The notes under the pieces were generated by a model. The model was not told the origin of the DNA. It saw nothing but the letters and a program-made list of their open reading frames with translations, and ran no database searches. From NCBI RefSeq assembly GCF_000017505.1, contig NC_009675.1, positions 3,729,001 to 3,793,000 of the forward strand: a stretch of 64,000 bases of DNA, given 5' to 3'. This document shows positions 7,986 to 18,719 of this stretch, in pieces. The first letter of the stretch is position 1. Every line of letters starts with the position of its first letter. The translations under genes were made by a program, and so were the position numbers. This stretch comes from Anaeromyxobacter sp. Fw109-5. Its GTDB lineage: Bacteria; Myxococcota; Myxococcia; Myxococcales; Anaeromyxobacteraceae.

Positions 7986-9109
7986 GGAGAATCGACATGG
8001 GCGGCAGGCTCGCACCCGGCCGGCGTATCCGGCCGCCGGCCGAGCGCGCGTAGGAACCGCCAGTGCGCCGCGATCGCCGCCCGCAGGGTCGGCTCCGAGT
8101 GGTAAGGGACCCCGTGGGCGAGGCACGTCGCCTCGACGGCCCCGGCGAGCGCCGGGTAGTGCACGTGGCACACGTCCGGCAGCAGGTGGTGCTCGACCTG
8201 GAAGTTCAGCCCGCCGATGTACCAGCCCAGGAGCCGGTTCGAGGGCGCGAAGTCCACGGTGGCCCGCACCTGGTGCTCCGCCCAGCCGGTCGCCATCCGC
8301 TGGTCGCCCGGAACGGCCGCGTGGAACCGTGCGGCGGGTACGGCGTGCGCGAGCTGGAACACCGTCGCCAGCACGATGCCGAGCACGAGCGAGCCGAGCA
8401 GGAACAGCACCGCGACCCATCCGCTGCGGAAGACCACGGCGGGCACGAGGATCGCCCAGGTGAGGAACACGGCCTTCCCGGCCACGAACGCGGCGAGCTC
8501 TCGCCCGCGCGGCCGCGGGTACGGGAGCCGCCCGATACGGCCGCGCACGAGGTCGACGACGTCGTCCACGAACCACCACTTCAGGCCGAGCACGCCGTAG
8601 AGAGGCCAGGCGTAGGCGTGCTGGTAGCGATGGAGGAAGCGCAGGCGCTGCGTCGCGGCGAGCCGCAGGAACGGCGCGCCGTCGATGTCCGCGTCCATCC
8701 CATCGATGTTGGCGTAGGTGTGGTGGTGGACGTTGTGCTTGAAGCGCCACAGGTACGAGCTCGCCCCCACGAAGTCGAGCGAGAGCCCCCACGCGCGGTT
8801 CACCCGCGCAGATCGCGCGTAGGCGCCGTGGTTCGCGTCGTGCATGACGGAGAACCCGATGCCCGCGGTGGCGAAGGCGATGGACACGGTGAGCGCCGCG
8901 GCGAGCCACGGCGACGACCCGCCGAAGACGAGCAGCAGCGCATACGACCCCGCGAACCAGCCGAGGATGGCGGCGGTCTTCGCGTGCATCGCGCGGTCGC
9001 CGGAGCGCGCGCGATCCATCGCCTCGAAGTACGCGGCGGCGCGCTGCTTCACGGCACGGTGAAGGCCGTCGTCGCGCGAGAACCGGACTCGGAAGGGGGC
9101 GCCGTCCAT
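7853..9109 (-). CDS. fatty acid desaturase, membrane di-iron type
   Basis: A 418-residue membrane desaturase with all three histidine boxes: HDANH near residue 97, HNVHHH near 135 and QVEHH near 312, the last being the QxxHH form of acyl-lipid front-end desaturases. Four hydrophobic helices flank the boxes. It introduces a double bond into acyl chains using O2 and an electron donor. The start is set at ATG 9109 (MDGAPFRV); an ATG eight codons earlier is possible. About 45 C-terminal residues are encoded antisense to the lipocalin and look non-conserved, so the stop of this gene may have drifted downstream. Confidence 0.88.
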   Translation of the reverse strand: MDGAPFRVRFSRDDGLHRAVKQRAAAYFEAMDRARSGDRAMHAKTAAILGWFAGSYALLLVFGGSSPWLAAALTVSIAFATAGIGFSVMHDANHGAYARSARVNRAWGLSLDFVGASSYLWRFKHNVHHHTYANIDGMDADIDGAPFLRLAATQRLRFLHRYQHAYAWPLYGVLGLKWWFVDDVVDLVRGRIGRLPYPRPRGRELAAFVAGKAVFLTWAILVPAVVFRSGWVAVLFLLGSLVLGIVLATVFQLAHAVPAARFHAAVPGDQRMATGWAEHQVRATVDFAPSNRLLGWYIGGLNFQVEHHLLPDVCHVHYPALAGAVEATCLAHGVPYHSEPTLRAAIAAHWRFLRALGRRPDTPAGCEPAAHVDSPHEDAARCTVRTSRAVSYPWAESLRRMDSYSSGLMTGFRERIQR

Positions 9110-9253
9110 CCCGGGATCATGCGCGCCGCGCATCACCAGGGCGTCACCGGGAGTTCCAGATCCCTCGAGGGCCGCTCGCCACCCACGGGACAACCCTTCC
9201 TGCGCTCGCCTGCCCCGCGGCTAGAGCCCACGGAAGGCGCTAATCTTTCCGGA

Positions 9254-10351
9254 ATGCTCCACGAGTTCCTGACGCAGCACCGCGACGCGATCATCGAGCG
9301 CGCGAGGGCGCGGGTCGCCGAGAGACGAGTGCCCCTCGCATCACCCGCCGAGCTGGCCCTGGGCGTCCCGATGTTCCTCTCGCAGCTGACGGACCTGTTG
9401 CGCGAGGAGCAGCGGGCCCCGCCGAGAGGGCCCACGGCGACCACCGACGAACGCGCGGAGGAAGCGGTCGGGGCCAGTGCCGACGAGCATGGTAACGACT
9501 TGCTTCGCGGAGGCCTGACCGTTGCACAGGTAGTGGAGGGGTACGGTGACCTCTGCCAGGCGATCACCGAGCACGCCGCTCGGACGAAGGCCGCCATCAC
9601 CGTCGAGGAGTACCGTACCCTCAACCTGTGCATCGACGTGGCGACCGCGCGGGCGGTGACGGCGTTCTCCGACGCGCGCGATCGTCGCACGGAGAAGCAG
9701 GAGACCGAACGGCTGGGCATGCTCGCGCACGAGCTGCGGAACCTGCTGTCGAGCGCCATGCTGGCGTATCAGGCACTGAAGGGCGGGGCGGTGGGGATCG
9801 AGGGCAGCACGGGAGCACTCCTCGGACGCAGCTTGCGCGGCCTGCGGGACGTGATCGACCGCTCCCTGGCCGAGGTGCGCCTCGACGCCACGCTCCGGAA
9901 CCCGGAGCGCGTCGTGCTGGCGCAGTTCATCGAGGAGCTCGAGGTCGGCGCCGCCCTGGACGCGAAGGAGCGGGGGCTGGAGCTGAGCGTGGCGCACGTC
10001 GACCGCGCCATCGCGGTTCATGCCGACCGCCAGCTGCTCGCTTCGGCCGTCGCGAACCTGGTGCAGAACGCGATCAAGTTCACCCGTCCAGGCGGCCGCG
10101 TCTCGCTGACCGTGCAGCAGGAGTCGGGGACGATGCTCATCCACGTCGAGGACCAGTGCGGCGGCCTGGCGGAGGGTCACGCCGAGACGATGTTCGGGCC
10201 GTTCGACAGGCGGCAGGCGAACCGGAGAGGCCTCGGGCTCGGGCTCAAGATCAGCCGGGACGCCGTGGAGGCGGACGGCGGCGAGATCCGCGTTCGTAAC
10301 CTGCCCGGCAAGGGCTGTGTGTTCACGATCGCCCTGCCCGCGGCTGCCTAG
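9254..10351 (+). CDS. sensor histidine kinase with RsbRD-like N-terminal domain
   Basis: A 365-residue soluble kinase. The N-terminal 150 residues (starting EFLTQHRDAIIERARARVAE) resemble the helical RsbRD/RsbT-co-antagonist sensor domain. The phosphoacceptor helix carries AHELRNLL, followed by an HATPase domain with NLVQNAIKFTRPGG (N box), DQCGGL (G1) and GLGLGLKISRD (G2). No membrane segment is present, so it probably senses a cytoplasmic signal. No response regulator is adjacent; it is an orphan kinase divergent from the desaturase gene. The ATG at 9254 is chosen because it begins the helical domain. Confidence 0.85.
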   Translation: MLHEFLTQHRDAIIERARARVAERRVPLASPAELALGVPMFLSQLTDLLREEQRAPPRGPTATTDERAEEAVGASADEHGNDLLRGGLTVAQVVEGYGDLCQAITEHAARTKAAITVEEYRTLNLCIDVATARAVTAFSDARDRRTEKQETERLGMLAHELRNLLSSAMLAYQALKGGAVGIEGSTGALLGRSLRGLRDVIDRSLAEVRLDATLRNPERVVLAQFIEELEVGAALDAKERGLELSVAHVDRAIAVHADRQLLASAVANLVQNAIKFTRPGGRVSLTVQQESGTMLIHVEDQCGGLAEGHAETMFGPFDRRQANRRGLGLGLKISRDAVEADGGEIRVRNLPGKGCVFTIALPAAA

Positions 10352-10450
10352 CCCGGGCGCGCGCCGCTCGGTGCGCGTGCGGCCTGCGCCGGAGGCCACC
10401 CGCGGAGCCGATCGAGCGCCGCCCTGCGCGCCCTCCGCCTGTCCGAGCCC

Positions 10451-10618
10451 CTAGCGACCCGACCTCTTCGTCTGCCCCGCCTTCCGCCGCTGCTTGTTCA
10501 CGGTGCGGGCCGCGATCTCCTTCGCGCGGCGCGGGCTCTTGCCGCGGGCCCTCGCGGACTGCTTGATGTGCTCGTACTGGCGCTTGCGCTTCGAGCTCTT
10601 CACTCCCCTCGGGGGCAT
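10451..10618 (-). CDS. small basic protein of the 'plasmid stabilization' family
   Basis: A 55-residue, Lys/Arg-rich protein. The segment KRKRQYEHIKQSARARGKSP, followed by RRAKEIAARTVNKQRRKAG, is characteristic of short proteins often labelled plasmid stabilisation protein in databases; that label is historical, and the function is not established. The start is secure: AAGGAGG lies at good spacing before the ATG. The strongly basic composition suggests nucleic-acid contact. Confidence 0.75.
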   Translation of the reverse strand: MPPRGVKSSKRKRQYEHIKQSARARGKSPRRAKEIAARTVNKQRRKAGQTKRSGR

Positions 10619-10676
10619 GGGACGCCCTCCTTTCGTTCCGAAGGAAAGCTAGTCACCGTGTCAGGGCTGCACTCGA

Positions 10677-11885
10677 TCACGAAGACAGCCATGACCGCAG
10701 CACCGCGTGGAGCTCGGGCCGGGAGAGCATCGCGACGTGGCTCATGCCGAAGCCCAGCCATGTGTCGGTGAAGGCGAGCGTCAGCCTCGGGTTGCGGTGG
10801 CGGCCGAGCGCGCTGTCGACCGGAACGAGCCCATCGCTCGACAACCGGCCTCCCGGCCGAGGCGTCCGGGTCCCCGCGATCGCGTAGCACCGGACGCCTT
10901 CGGGCAGCTTCAGCTCGCGGCGAACGTCGCCTCCAGGCGCGAAGCGTCCGCGGGCGTCGCGGTGCTCGTCGAGCACGTTGCCGAAGCGCAGGTCCGTCAC
11001 GCCGGCGCTGCGGAGCTTCCCGAGGCGTGCGAGCGGTGCGCTGTACCGGCTGACCTCGAGGAGCACGTCGATCCAGTGCCCGCCGCGCTCGAGCGGTGCG
11101 CCGTGGTGCGGCGAGGCGATGCAGACGAGCTTCCGCAGCGTGCGGCGCCAGGCGTGACCCTCGGCCTCGCCGACGTAGCACGCGCTCCTGGCCACCAGGC
11201 CGCCCATGCTGTGCCCGACGATCGCGAGCTCGTCGACGGGTGCGGGCCACGCGCCGGCGAGCCGCTCGAGCAGCGCCGCGAGGGCGCGTCCGTTCGTCGC
11301 GACGTGCAGGCCGGTGTTGTAGTGGAGGTGGACCGGCGTGAACCCGAGCTCGCGCGCGAGCGCGGCGAGCTGGTCGGGCCCTGGCAGGCTCCACTGGCGA
11401 TCGTGACGGCAGGAGCCGTGCGCGAGGACGAGCAGCTTGCGGCTGGCATCCGGATACGCCGCTCGCAGCGCCGCTCGCTCGAGCTCGAGCGCCCGGCCGT
11501 CGCGGCGAAGGCGCATCTCGATGGCGAGGGGGTTCCCGCTCTCCTCGAGGTGGTCGCCGAGGACGCCGTTCAGCACCGCCAGGACCGTGTCGTGCTCTCG
11601 CTCCGGTATGCCAGGCATCGAGGCCAGCCGGGCGAGCGCGAGGTCGAGCGTGGCGCCGACCATCCGCGTCACGCCGCGGACGCTCGCGTAGACGGGGGCC
11701 GAGAGGACCCGCGTCGGCGCAAGGAGCGGTCGGCCGAGGATGGCCGGCCCGCCGCCCACGACGTGCTGCATCGCCTCGACCAGATCGACGACGCGCGTGA
11801 TCGCCTCGATGGCGAGCCGGCTCGCGCCGCGGAGCTGTTCGACCGTGTTGCGCGGGCGCTTCGTCACGTGGTCACGTGAGCTCAC
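10677..11885 (-). CDS. alpha/beta hydrolase, lipase-like
   Basis: A 402-residue hydrolase. The core domain begins near residue 148 (LLVLAHGSC, oxyanion strand) and has the nucleophile elbow GHSMGG near residue 225, then SPHHGAPLE typical of PGAP1/triacylglycerol-lipase-like enzymes, an SSDGLVPVDSA segment supplying the acid and a MSHVAML His near the C terminus. The N-terminal 140 residues are helical and non-catalytic. Start assigned to GTG at 11885. No signal peptide is visible, so it is probably cytoplasmic. Substrate is likely a carboxylic ester, otherwise unknown. Confidence 0.82.
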   Translation of the reverse strand: MSSRDHVTKRPRNTVEQLRGASRLAIEAITRVVDLVEAMQHVVGGGPAILGRPLLAPTRVLSAPVYASVRGVTRMVGATLDLALARLASMPGIPEREHDTVLAVLNGVLGDHLEESGNPLAIEMRLRRDGRALELERAALRAAYPDASRKLLVLAHGSCRHDRQWSLPGPDQLAALARELGFTPVHLHYNTGLHVATNGRALAALLERLAGAWPAPVDELAIVGHSMGGLVARSACYVGEAEGHAWRRTLRKLVCIASPHHGAPLERGGHWIDVLLEVSRYSAPLARLGKLRSAGVTDLRFGNVLDEHRDARGRFAPGGDVRRELKLPEGVRCYAIAGTRTPRPGGRLSSDGLVPVDSALGRHRNPRLTLAFTDTWLGFGMSHVAMLSRPELHAVLRSWLSS

Positions 11886-11967
11886 CTTCGCACGGGATGA
11901 TCGTCCACGGGGGACCAGGACGAGGGGATTCGTCTCGGCGCGCGCTGGACGAGGAGCGGAGCAGCCG

Positions 11968-13629
<1,662 letters not shown>

Positions 13630-13738
13630 GGCAGGCTCCTGATCGAAGTGAGCTGCACTGGCTCATAACGAGCTGGCCTGGGACGCGCACGCGCCCCTCC
13701 GGCCCAGTGATCTCGGGCGCTTGCGTCTCCGCGGCGCC

Positions 13739-13754
13739 TGGCGCGCCCGCTGCA
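13739..13754 (+). promoter_or_regulatory. candidate sigma-54 (-24/-12) promoter
   Basis: TGGCGCG-CCCG-CTGCA matches the sigma-54 consensus TGGCACG-N4-TTGCA with the invariant GG at 13740-13741 and GC at 13752-13753 exactly ten bases apart. The start of transcription would fall near 13765, about 45 bases before the yceI start codon. The adjacent divergent gene encodes a sigma-54 activator. A weak inverted repeat GCTC-N5-GAGC about 80 bases upstream could contribute to an enhancer site. Confidence 0.6.
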
Positions 13755-13811
13755 GTTCCGACCTGACGAAGCGAACGAAACCCAAACCCCCTACGAGCAG
13801 AGGAGCAGGAC

Positions 13812-14360
13812 ATGGCGAACGAGAGCTGGCAGGTCGACGGCGCGCATTCGGCGGTGAACCTCACCGTCCGGCACATGGTGATCTCGAAGGTGCGCGGTCG
13901 GTTCACGAAGTGGGACGCGAAGCTCGCGCTCGACACCGCCGACCTCGCGCGGTCCTCCGTCGAGGTCGAGATCGACGCCTCGAGCATCGACACGGGCGTC
14001 GGCGACCGCGACGCGCACCTCCGCTCGCCCGACTTCCTCGACGCGCAGAAGTACCCGAAGCTCCACTACCGGAGCCGCCGCGTCGAGGCCGTCGCGAAGG
14101 ATCGCCTGCGTGTCGTCGGTGATCTCACCATCCGTGACGTCACCCGCGAGGTCGTGCTCGACGTCGAGTACGGCGGCCAGGGGAAGGACCCGTGGGGCAA
14201 CCAGCGCGTCGGCTTCACCGCGACGGCGTCGCTCAACCGCAAGGACTTCGGGCTCACCTGGAACCAGGCTCTCGAGACGGGCGGCGTCCTCGTCGCCGAC
14301 CGGGTGGACGTCGAGATCGAGCTGCAGGCGATCCGGCAGTCCGCGACGCAGGTCGCCTAG
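13812..14360 (+). CDS. YceI family protein
   Basis: A 182-residue YceI-like lipocalin-fold protein: the start SWQVDGAHSAVNLTVRHMV, the KVRGRFTKW segment and the GFTATASLNRKDFGL motif are all family hallmarks. YceI proteins bind polyisoprenoids or other amphiphiles in an eight-stranded barrel. This copy lacks a signal peptide, so it is probably cytoplasmic, unlike periplasmic YceI. It is the first gene of a three-gene operon with the hemerythrin and dioxygenase genes, spaced by ten bases from the next, and likely sigma-54 driven. Confidence 0.92.
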   Translation: MANESWQVDGAHSAVNLTVRHMVISKVRGRFTKWDAKLALDTADLARSSVEVEIDASSIDTGVGDRDAHLRSPDFLDAQKYPKLHYRSRRVEAVAKDRLRVVGDLTIRDVTREVVLDVEYGGQGKDPWGNQRVGFTATASLNRKDFGLTWNQALETGGVLVADRVDVEIELQAIRQSATQVA

Positions 14361-14370
14361 GGGAGCGCCG

Positions 14371-14850
14371 GTGAACCTCTGCCCCGAGCTCCGGCGCCTC
14401 CAGGCCGAGCACGCCCGCTGGCTCGCGGCCCTGGGACCCGTGGAACACGAGGGCCGCGCCGCGCGGCTGCTCGCCCTGTGGGAGGAGGAGATCCTCCCCC
14501 ACTGCCGGCGGGAGGAGGAGGTCCTGCTGCCCGAGCTGGCGAGCCGGATCGCGGAGGCGGACGCGGTGATCGTCTTCACGCTGGGCGATCACCTCGCGCT
14601 CCGGCGCCTCGCCCGGGAGCTCCGCGCCGCGGCTCCGACGGCGGTGAGGGAGCTCGTGGCGGCGCTCGAGGAGAAGCTCGCCGAGCACCTGGCCTTCGAG
14701 GAGCGAACGCTCTTCCCGGCCCTGCAGGAGGAGCTCGGCTGCGATCGCCTCGCCGCGCTCGGGGCCGAGCTCGCGAACCACGACGGCGGCCGGCGGGGTG
14801 CGAAAGAGCCATCGCCGGCGCGGCCGAGACGAAAGGAGCCTCCGCCATGA
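14371..14850 (+). CDS. hemerythrin HHE domain protein
   Basis: A 159-residue four-helix bundle with the histidine and glutamate pattern of the HHE family: EHARW, ILPHCRREEEVLLPE, DHLALRRLAREL and EHLAFEERTLFPAL. These coordinate a di-iron centre that binds O2, NO or reports redox state. The GTG start at 14371 lies ten bases after yceI. The stop overlaps the next ATG (ATGA), so it is coupled to the dioxygenase, a likely user of O2 or of iron. The last 25 residues are basic and disordered. Confidence 0.85.
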   Translation: MNLCPELRRLQAEHARWLAALGPVEHEGRAARLLALWEEEILPHCRREEEVLLPELASRIAEADAVIVFTLGDHLALRRLARELRAAAPTAVRELVAALEEKLAEHLAFEERTLFPALQEELGCDRLAALGAELANHDGGRRGAKEPSPARPRRKEPPP

Positions 14851-15674
14851 CGCCCACGACCTCTACCTCTCCACGGTCCGCCTCCACGGCCCGGGCGGCG
14901 CCCATGCCCGTCGTGTTCGTCGGCCACGGCAGCCCGATGAACGCGATCGAGGACAACGTCTGGAGCCGCGGCTTCCGCGAGCTGGGCCGGGCGCTGCCCC
15001 GCCCGAAGGCGATCCTCGCCGTCTCCGCGCACTGGTACGTCGAGGGGACCTTCATCACGGGGGGCGAGCGGCCCGAGACGATCCACGACTTCTACGGCTT
15101 CCCTGACGAGCTCTCCCGCGTCCAGTATCCGGCGCCGGGCCACCCCGAGCTCGCGAGGCGCGCCGTCCAGCTCGTCGGCGAGCGCCGGGCCTCGCTCAGC
15201 ACGGAGTGGGGGCTCGACCACGGGACCTGGAGCGTGCTCGTGCACCTGCGCCCTGGCGCGGACGTGCCCGTGGTCCAGCTCAGCATCGACGCCCGGCTCG
15301 CGCCGGCTGAGCACCTCGCCATCGGCCGGGCGCTCGCGCCGCTCCGCGAGGAGGGCGTCCTCGTGCTGGGCAGCGGCAACGTCGTGCACAACCTCCGGCA
15401 CGCCTTCGGCGCGTGGCAGCGGGGCGAGACGCGGACGCCGGAGTGGGCCAGGGAGCTCGATGAGGGCATCGCCCGCGCGCTCGAGCACCACGACGCGGAC
15501 CACCTCGTCCGCGCGCTCGCGACCGAGGCCGGCCAGCGCTCCCACCCCACGCCCGAGCACTACCTGCCGCTCCTCTACGTCGCCGGGGCGAGCACCAGCG
15601 CCGACCCGGTCCGCTTCCCGATGGAGGGTTTCGACATGGCGTCGCTCTCGATGCGCTCGGTGGTCCTCGGATGA
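14847..15674 (+). CDS. ygiD: 4,5-DOPA-extradiol-type ring-cleavage dioxygenase (LigB/YgiD family)
   Basis: A 275-residue class III extradiol dioxygenase. Metal-binding and catalytic histidines appear in GHGSPMN, SAHWYV, HGTWSVLVHL and GSGNVVHNL; the length equals that of E. coli YgiD. The family opens catecholic rings such as DOPA using Fe or Zn. It ends the yceI - hemerythrin operon and is coupled by ATGA to the hemerythrin gene. Because the divergent activator is of the aromatic-sensing V4R type, I infer the operon responds to a phenolic compound. The first 20 residues are Ser/Thr-rich and dispensable; a start at the Met before PVVFVGHG is possible. Confidence 0.88.
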   Translation: MTPTTSTSPRSASTARAAPMPVVFVGHGSPMNAIEDNVWSRGFRELGRALPRPKAILAVSAHWYVEGTFITGGERPETIHDFYGFPDELSRVQYPAPGHPELARRAVQLVGERRASLSTEWGLDHGTWSVLVHLRPGADVPVVQLSIDARLAPAEHLAIGRALAPLREEGVLVLGSGNVVHNLRHAFGAWQRGETRTPEWARELDEGIARALEHHDADHLVRALATEAGQRSHPTPEHYLPLLYVAGASTSADPVRFPMEGFDMASLSMRSVVLG

Positions 15675-15723
15675 GCGACGGCTTTCCCCGACGGTGGGCG
15701 GCCGCGCGCGAGCGCGCACGTCG

Positions 15724-17079
15724 TCAGCGAGCCGCCAGGTGCCGCAAGCCCGCCGCGATCGCGGGGGCGATGCTCGCCGGGTCGTCGTAGAAGTGGAACT
15801 GGGACGCGGCGTCCGTCCACACGAGCTCCTTCGGACCCTGGAGCCCGGCGTAGAAGCGCCTCGCTCCGTCGGGGATGGCGGCCTTGTCGCCGTGCACGAG
15901 CAGCGTCGGCACCTTCACGTTCGGAGCGAGCGCGACGGCGTCGAGCTCCAGCCACTCGGGCCATGACTGGACCGCGAACCGGTTCGTCCACTCGGGGATC
16001 GCTCCGCGAGCCGGGTTCAGATAGTAGTCGAGGGCGTCCCCCTCCCAGTACATGGCGGCCGCCGGGTCGGTGTTGCTCGCGGCCGGCACGTACTCCGGCT
16101 CGCCCCCGCCGTCGTACCGCTCCTTCGCGGCGCGGCCCTTCGAGCTCCGCTCGCGAACGCCCCGCTCGCCGCCGTACATCGCCTCGACGAGCGGCCTGTC
16201 GTGCAGCCACGGCGCGACGAGCACCAGGGCGCGGACGCGCGGGTCCGCCGTCGCGACCTGCGCGGCGTAGCCCGAGCTGGCGCAGATACCCCACAGCGCC
16301 AGGCGCGCCGGATCCACGGCGGGGTGCTTCTCTAGGAAGGAGATCGCGCTCTGGAGGTCCTGTACCTTCCGCGCCGGCGACTCGTACTGACGCGGCTCCC
16401 CGCCGCTCTCCCCGAAGCCCCGGAAGTCGAACACGAGCGCGACGAGCCCCTCCGCGGCGAGGCGCCGGGCGTACTCCGCGGACATCTGCTCCTTGACGGT
16501 GATCCAGGAGCCCGTCACGACGACGGCGGACGCCCGCCCCCCGGCCGGAAGCCGCTCCGGCACGTAGAGCGTGCCGACGAGCGGCGTGCCGTGGCTCTCG
16601 AACCGGACGTGCTCCAGCCGTACGCCGGCCGGCGGCGCCCGCACCGACCGCTCCGCCTGCTCCTTCGCTCGCTCGGGGAGCGTCGCGTCTCCCGAGGAGG
16701 CGCCCGGCACCATGCGCATCACCGCCACGCGCCAGCCCCTCGGCGTCCTCACCACCTCGTGCTCGTACCGGCCCTCGAGGATCCACGCGTCCGGCGCGAG
16801 GCGATGCGTCGCGGAGAACCCGCTCCGCACCGTGGCGCGGTCGCCGTCCTGCTGGACGACGACGTCGCGCAACACGTGCTCGGTCGAGTCGAAGGCCGAC
16901 AGCAGCGGCCGCCATCGCGACACGATCTGGCCCGGCGTGAGGCGCTCGGGTGACCCGTAGTCGAGGACGACGTCGTCCACGAAGCGCGTGATGAGCGACT
17001 CCCAGCGGCGGCGGTCCGCGTCGGAAAGGACGCCGCGCAGTACCTGCTCGATTCGCTGCGCCTCGGGCGGCGAGGTCAT
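15724..17079 (-). CDS. SnoaL-like domain fused to dienelactone-hydrolase-like alpha/beta hydrolase
   Basis: A 451-residue two-domain protein. Residues 1-125 look like a SnoaL/NTF2-type cone (FVDDVVLDYGSPERLTPGQI and a final WRVAVMRMV strand). Residues 150-450 form an alpha/beta hydrolase with VFDFRGFGESGG, a GICASSG elbow carrying Cys in the position used by dienelactone hydrolases, the acid in LLVHGDKAA and a late QFHFYDD His. Similar hydrolases act on bulky esters or polyketides. The NTF2-like fusion is uncommon. It lies downstream of the PLP enzyme on the same strand with a 166-base gap, so co-transcription is uncertain. Confidence 0.8.
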   Translation of the reverse strand: MTSPPEAQRIEQVLRGVLSDADRRRWESLITRFVDDVVLDYGSPERLTPGQIVSRWRPLLSAFDSTEHVLRDVVVQQDGDRATVRSGFSATHRLAPDAWILEGRYEHEVVRTPRGWRVAVMRMVPGASSGDATLPERAKEQAERSVRAPPAGVRLEHVRFESHGTPLVGTLYVPERLPAGGRASAVVVTGSWITVKEQMSAEYARRLAAEGLVALVFDFRGFGESGGEPRQYESPARKVQDLQSAISFLEKHPAVDPARLALWGICASSGYAAQVATADPRVRALVLVAPWLHDRPLVEAMYGGERGVRERSSKGRAAKERYDGGGEPEYVPAASNTDPAAAMYWEGDALDYYLNPARGAIPEWTNRFAVQSWPEWLELDAVALAPNVKVPTLLVHGDKAAIPDGARRFYAGLQGPKELVWTDAASQFHFYDDPASIAPAIAAGLRHLAAR

Positions 17080-17245
17080 GGAGGGGATGCTAAGCGGCGC
17101 CGCGCCTGGTGCACCTGAACGTCTCGACCATGGGCTGGCCGCGCTCGCCCACCCGGCCCGTGCATCCCTCCTCGGGCGTACGGCCCGCGGACGGGACGTG
17201 AGCCCCCTGCCCCGCCGTCTCCTCGTTCCCCGCCTCGGCGACCGA

Positions 17246-18526
17246 TCAGGCCGGGAGCGTGCGCAGGGCAGCGTCCAGATCGGCGATCAGATCCGCGGGC
17301 TCCTCGATCCCGACGGAGAGCCGGATCACGCCGTCGGTGATGCCGGCGCGCTGGCGGGCCTCGGGCGTCATGGACGCGTGCGTCATCGAGGCGGGGTGCG
17401 CGACCAGGCTCTCCACGCCGCCCAGGCTCTCCGCGAGCGTGAACCAGCGCAGGGTCCTCAGCACGTGGTCGACTCGCTCGCGCCGCCCGTCGGCCAGCTC
17501 GAAGCTCACCATGCCGCCGAAGCCGGTCTGCTGCCGCCGCGCGAGCGCGTGCTGCGGGTGGCTCGCGAGCCCCGGGTAGTGCACCTTCGCGACCGCCGGG
17601 TGCGCGGCGAGGAAGTCGGCGACGGCGCGGGCCCCGGCCTCGTGCGCGCGCATGCGGAGCAGCAGCGTCTTGAGGCCGCGCAGCACGAGGAAGCAATCGT
17701 GCGGGCTCTGCGAGGTGCCGAGCAGGTTGTTGACGCTCTGGATGCGCTGGACCAGCGCGCTCCTGCCGGGCGCGGCCACGACCGCGCCGCCCACCACGTC
17801 GCTGTGTCCGTTCAGGTACTTCGTGGTGGAGTGGACCACGAGCTCGGCGCCGTGCCGGAACGGCTGCTGGGACGCCGGGGAGAGGAACGTGTTGTCGACG
17901 ACGGTGAGCGCGTCGTGGCGTCGCGCGAGCGCGGCGACCGCGGCGACGTCGGTCAGGCGCAGGAGCGGGTTCGAGGGCGTCTCGATCCAGACCATGCGCG
18001 TGTTCGGCCGGAAGGCCGCGGCGACCGAGTCGAGATCGGCGAGGTCGAGGTAGGTGACCTCGAGGCCGTAGGCGGCCTTCGCGTGCTCCAGCGCGCGGAA
18101 GGTGCCTCCGTAGCAGTCCACGGTGCAGAGGAGGTGGCTTCCGTGGGGGAGGAGGTTCAGCGCGACGATCACCGCGCTCATGCCGGTGCTGGTACAGGTG
18201 GCGCCCGAGCCGCCCTCGAGGATCGTGAGCGCCTCCTCGAGCGCCGCGCGCGTCGGGTTGCCGCTGCGCGTGTAGTCGTAGCCGGCGTTCGTGCACACGT
18301 CGCGGAACGCGAAGGTCGACGATTGATAGATCGGCGGCATCACCGCGCCGTAGGTGGGATCGGGCTGCACGCCGGCGTGGACGCACTGCGTGCCGGGGTG
18401 GGCGCCGGGCACGAGCGCCGCGCGATCCGCCCAGCCCGCCCTCGCGGGCGACCCCGGCGGCACGATGGTGAAGTGGTACGCGGGGTTCCCGGGGATGTTC
18501 GGGTCCAGATGAGCTTCGTCGGACAT
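17246..18526 (-). CDS. Cys/Met metabolism PLP-dependent enzyme (cystathionine gamma-synthase / gamma-lyase family)
   Basis: A 426-residue PLP enzyme. It shows YDYTRSGNPTR (phosphate contact), CYGGTFR, VVDNTFLSP and the lysine loop HSTTKYLNGHSDVVGG near residue 240, all of the trans-sulfuration family. Sequence alone does not separate cystathionine gamma-synthase, methionine gamma-lyase and related enzymes. An extra 45-residue N-terminal stretch precedes the usual start of homology. Upstream lies a copy of the ATCCG-N6-CGGAT operator that also precedes the YeiH exporter, suggesting shared sulfur-responsive control. Confidence 0.88.
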   Translation of the reverse strand: MSDEAHLDPNIPGNPAYHFTIVPPGSPARAGWADRAALVPGAHPGTQCVHAGVQPDPTYGAVMPPIYQSSTFAFRDVCTNAGYDYTRSGNPTRAALEEALTILEGGSGATCTSTGMSAVIVALNLLPHGSHLLCTVDCYGGTFRALEHAKAAYGLEVTYLDLADLDSVAAAFRPNTRMVWIETPSNPLLRLTDVAAVAALARRHDALTVVDNTFLSPASQQPFRHGAELVVHSTTKYLNGHSDVVGGAVVAAPGRSALVQRIQSVNNLLGTSQSPHDCFLVLRGLKTLLLRMRAHEAGARAVADFLAAHPAVAKVHYPGLASHPQHALARRQQTGFGGMVSFELADGRRERVDHVLRTLRWFTLAESLGGVESLVAHPASMTHASMTPEARQRAGITDGVIRLSVGIEEPADLIADLDAALRTLPA

Positions 18527-18610
18527 GCAACCTCCCCGCGGCGCTGCGGTCGTGCAGCGCGTACGCGATCGCTAGATGTATCTGGGCCACGGTCGTGCGG
18601 CAGACGCCGC

Positions 18611-18626
18611 ATCCGCTATACCGGAC
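18611..18626. promoter_or_regulatory. palindromic operator, copy 1 (upstream of PLP enzyme)
   Basis: ATCCGCTATACCGGAC, an ATCCG-N6-CGGA(T/C) palindrome, lies 85 bases upstream of the PLP enzyme start. Two further copies precede the yeiH gene. Arms, spacing and the central CTAT are shared, so one regulator probably binds all three. Confidence 0.55.
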
Positions 18627-18719
18627 GTGCGTCCTGGATGCAAGACGGGGTGGCGTCCTGGCCGAGCAGGCCGATCGTCAGCTCGTGCGGGGGCCCCCAC
18701 CGAGCCGCGGCGGCCTAGG

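Noticed and set aside
8063-9253. Upstream extension of the histidine kinase frame by about 400 residues
   Set aside because: It is antisense to the desaturase and non-homologous; the helical sensor domain begins at 9254.
10451-10618. Toxin-antitoxin or plasmid maintenance role for the 55-residue basic protein
   Set aside because: No partner gene is adjacent and the family label has no experimental support that I know of.
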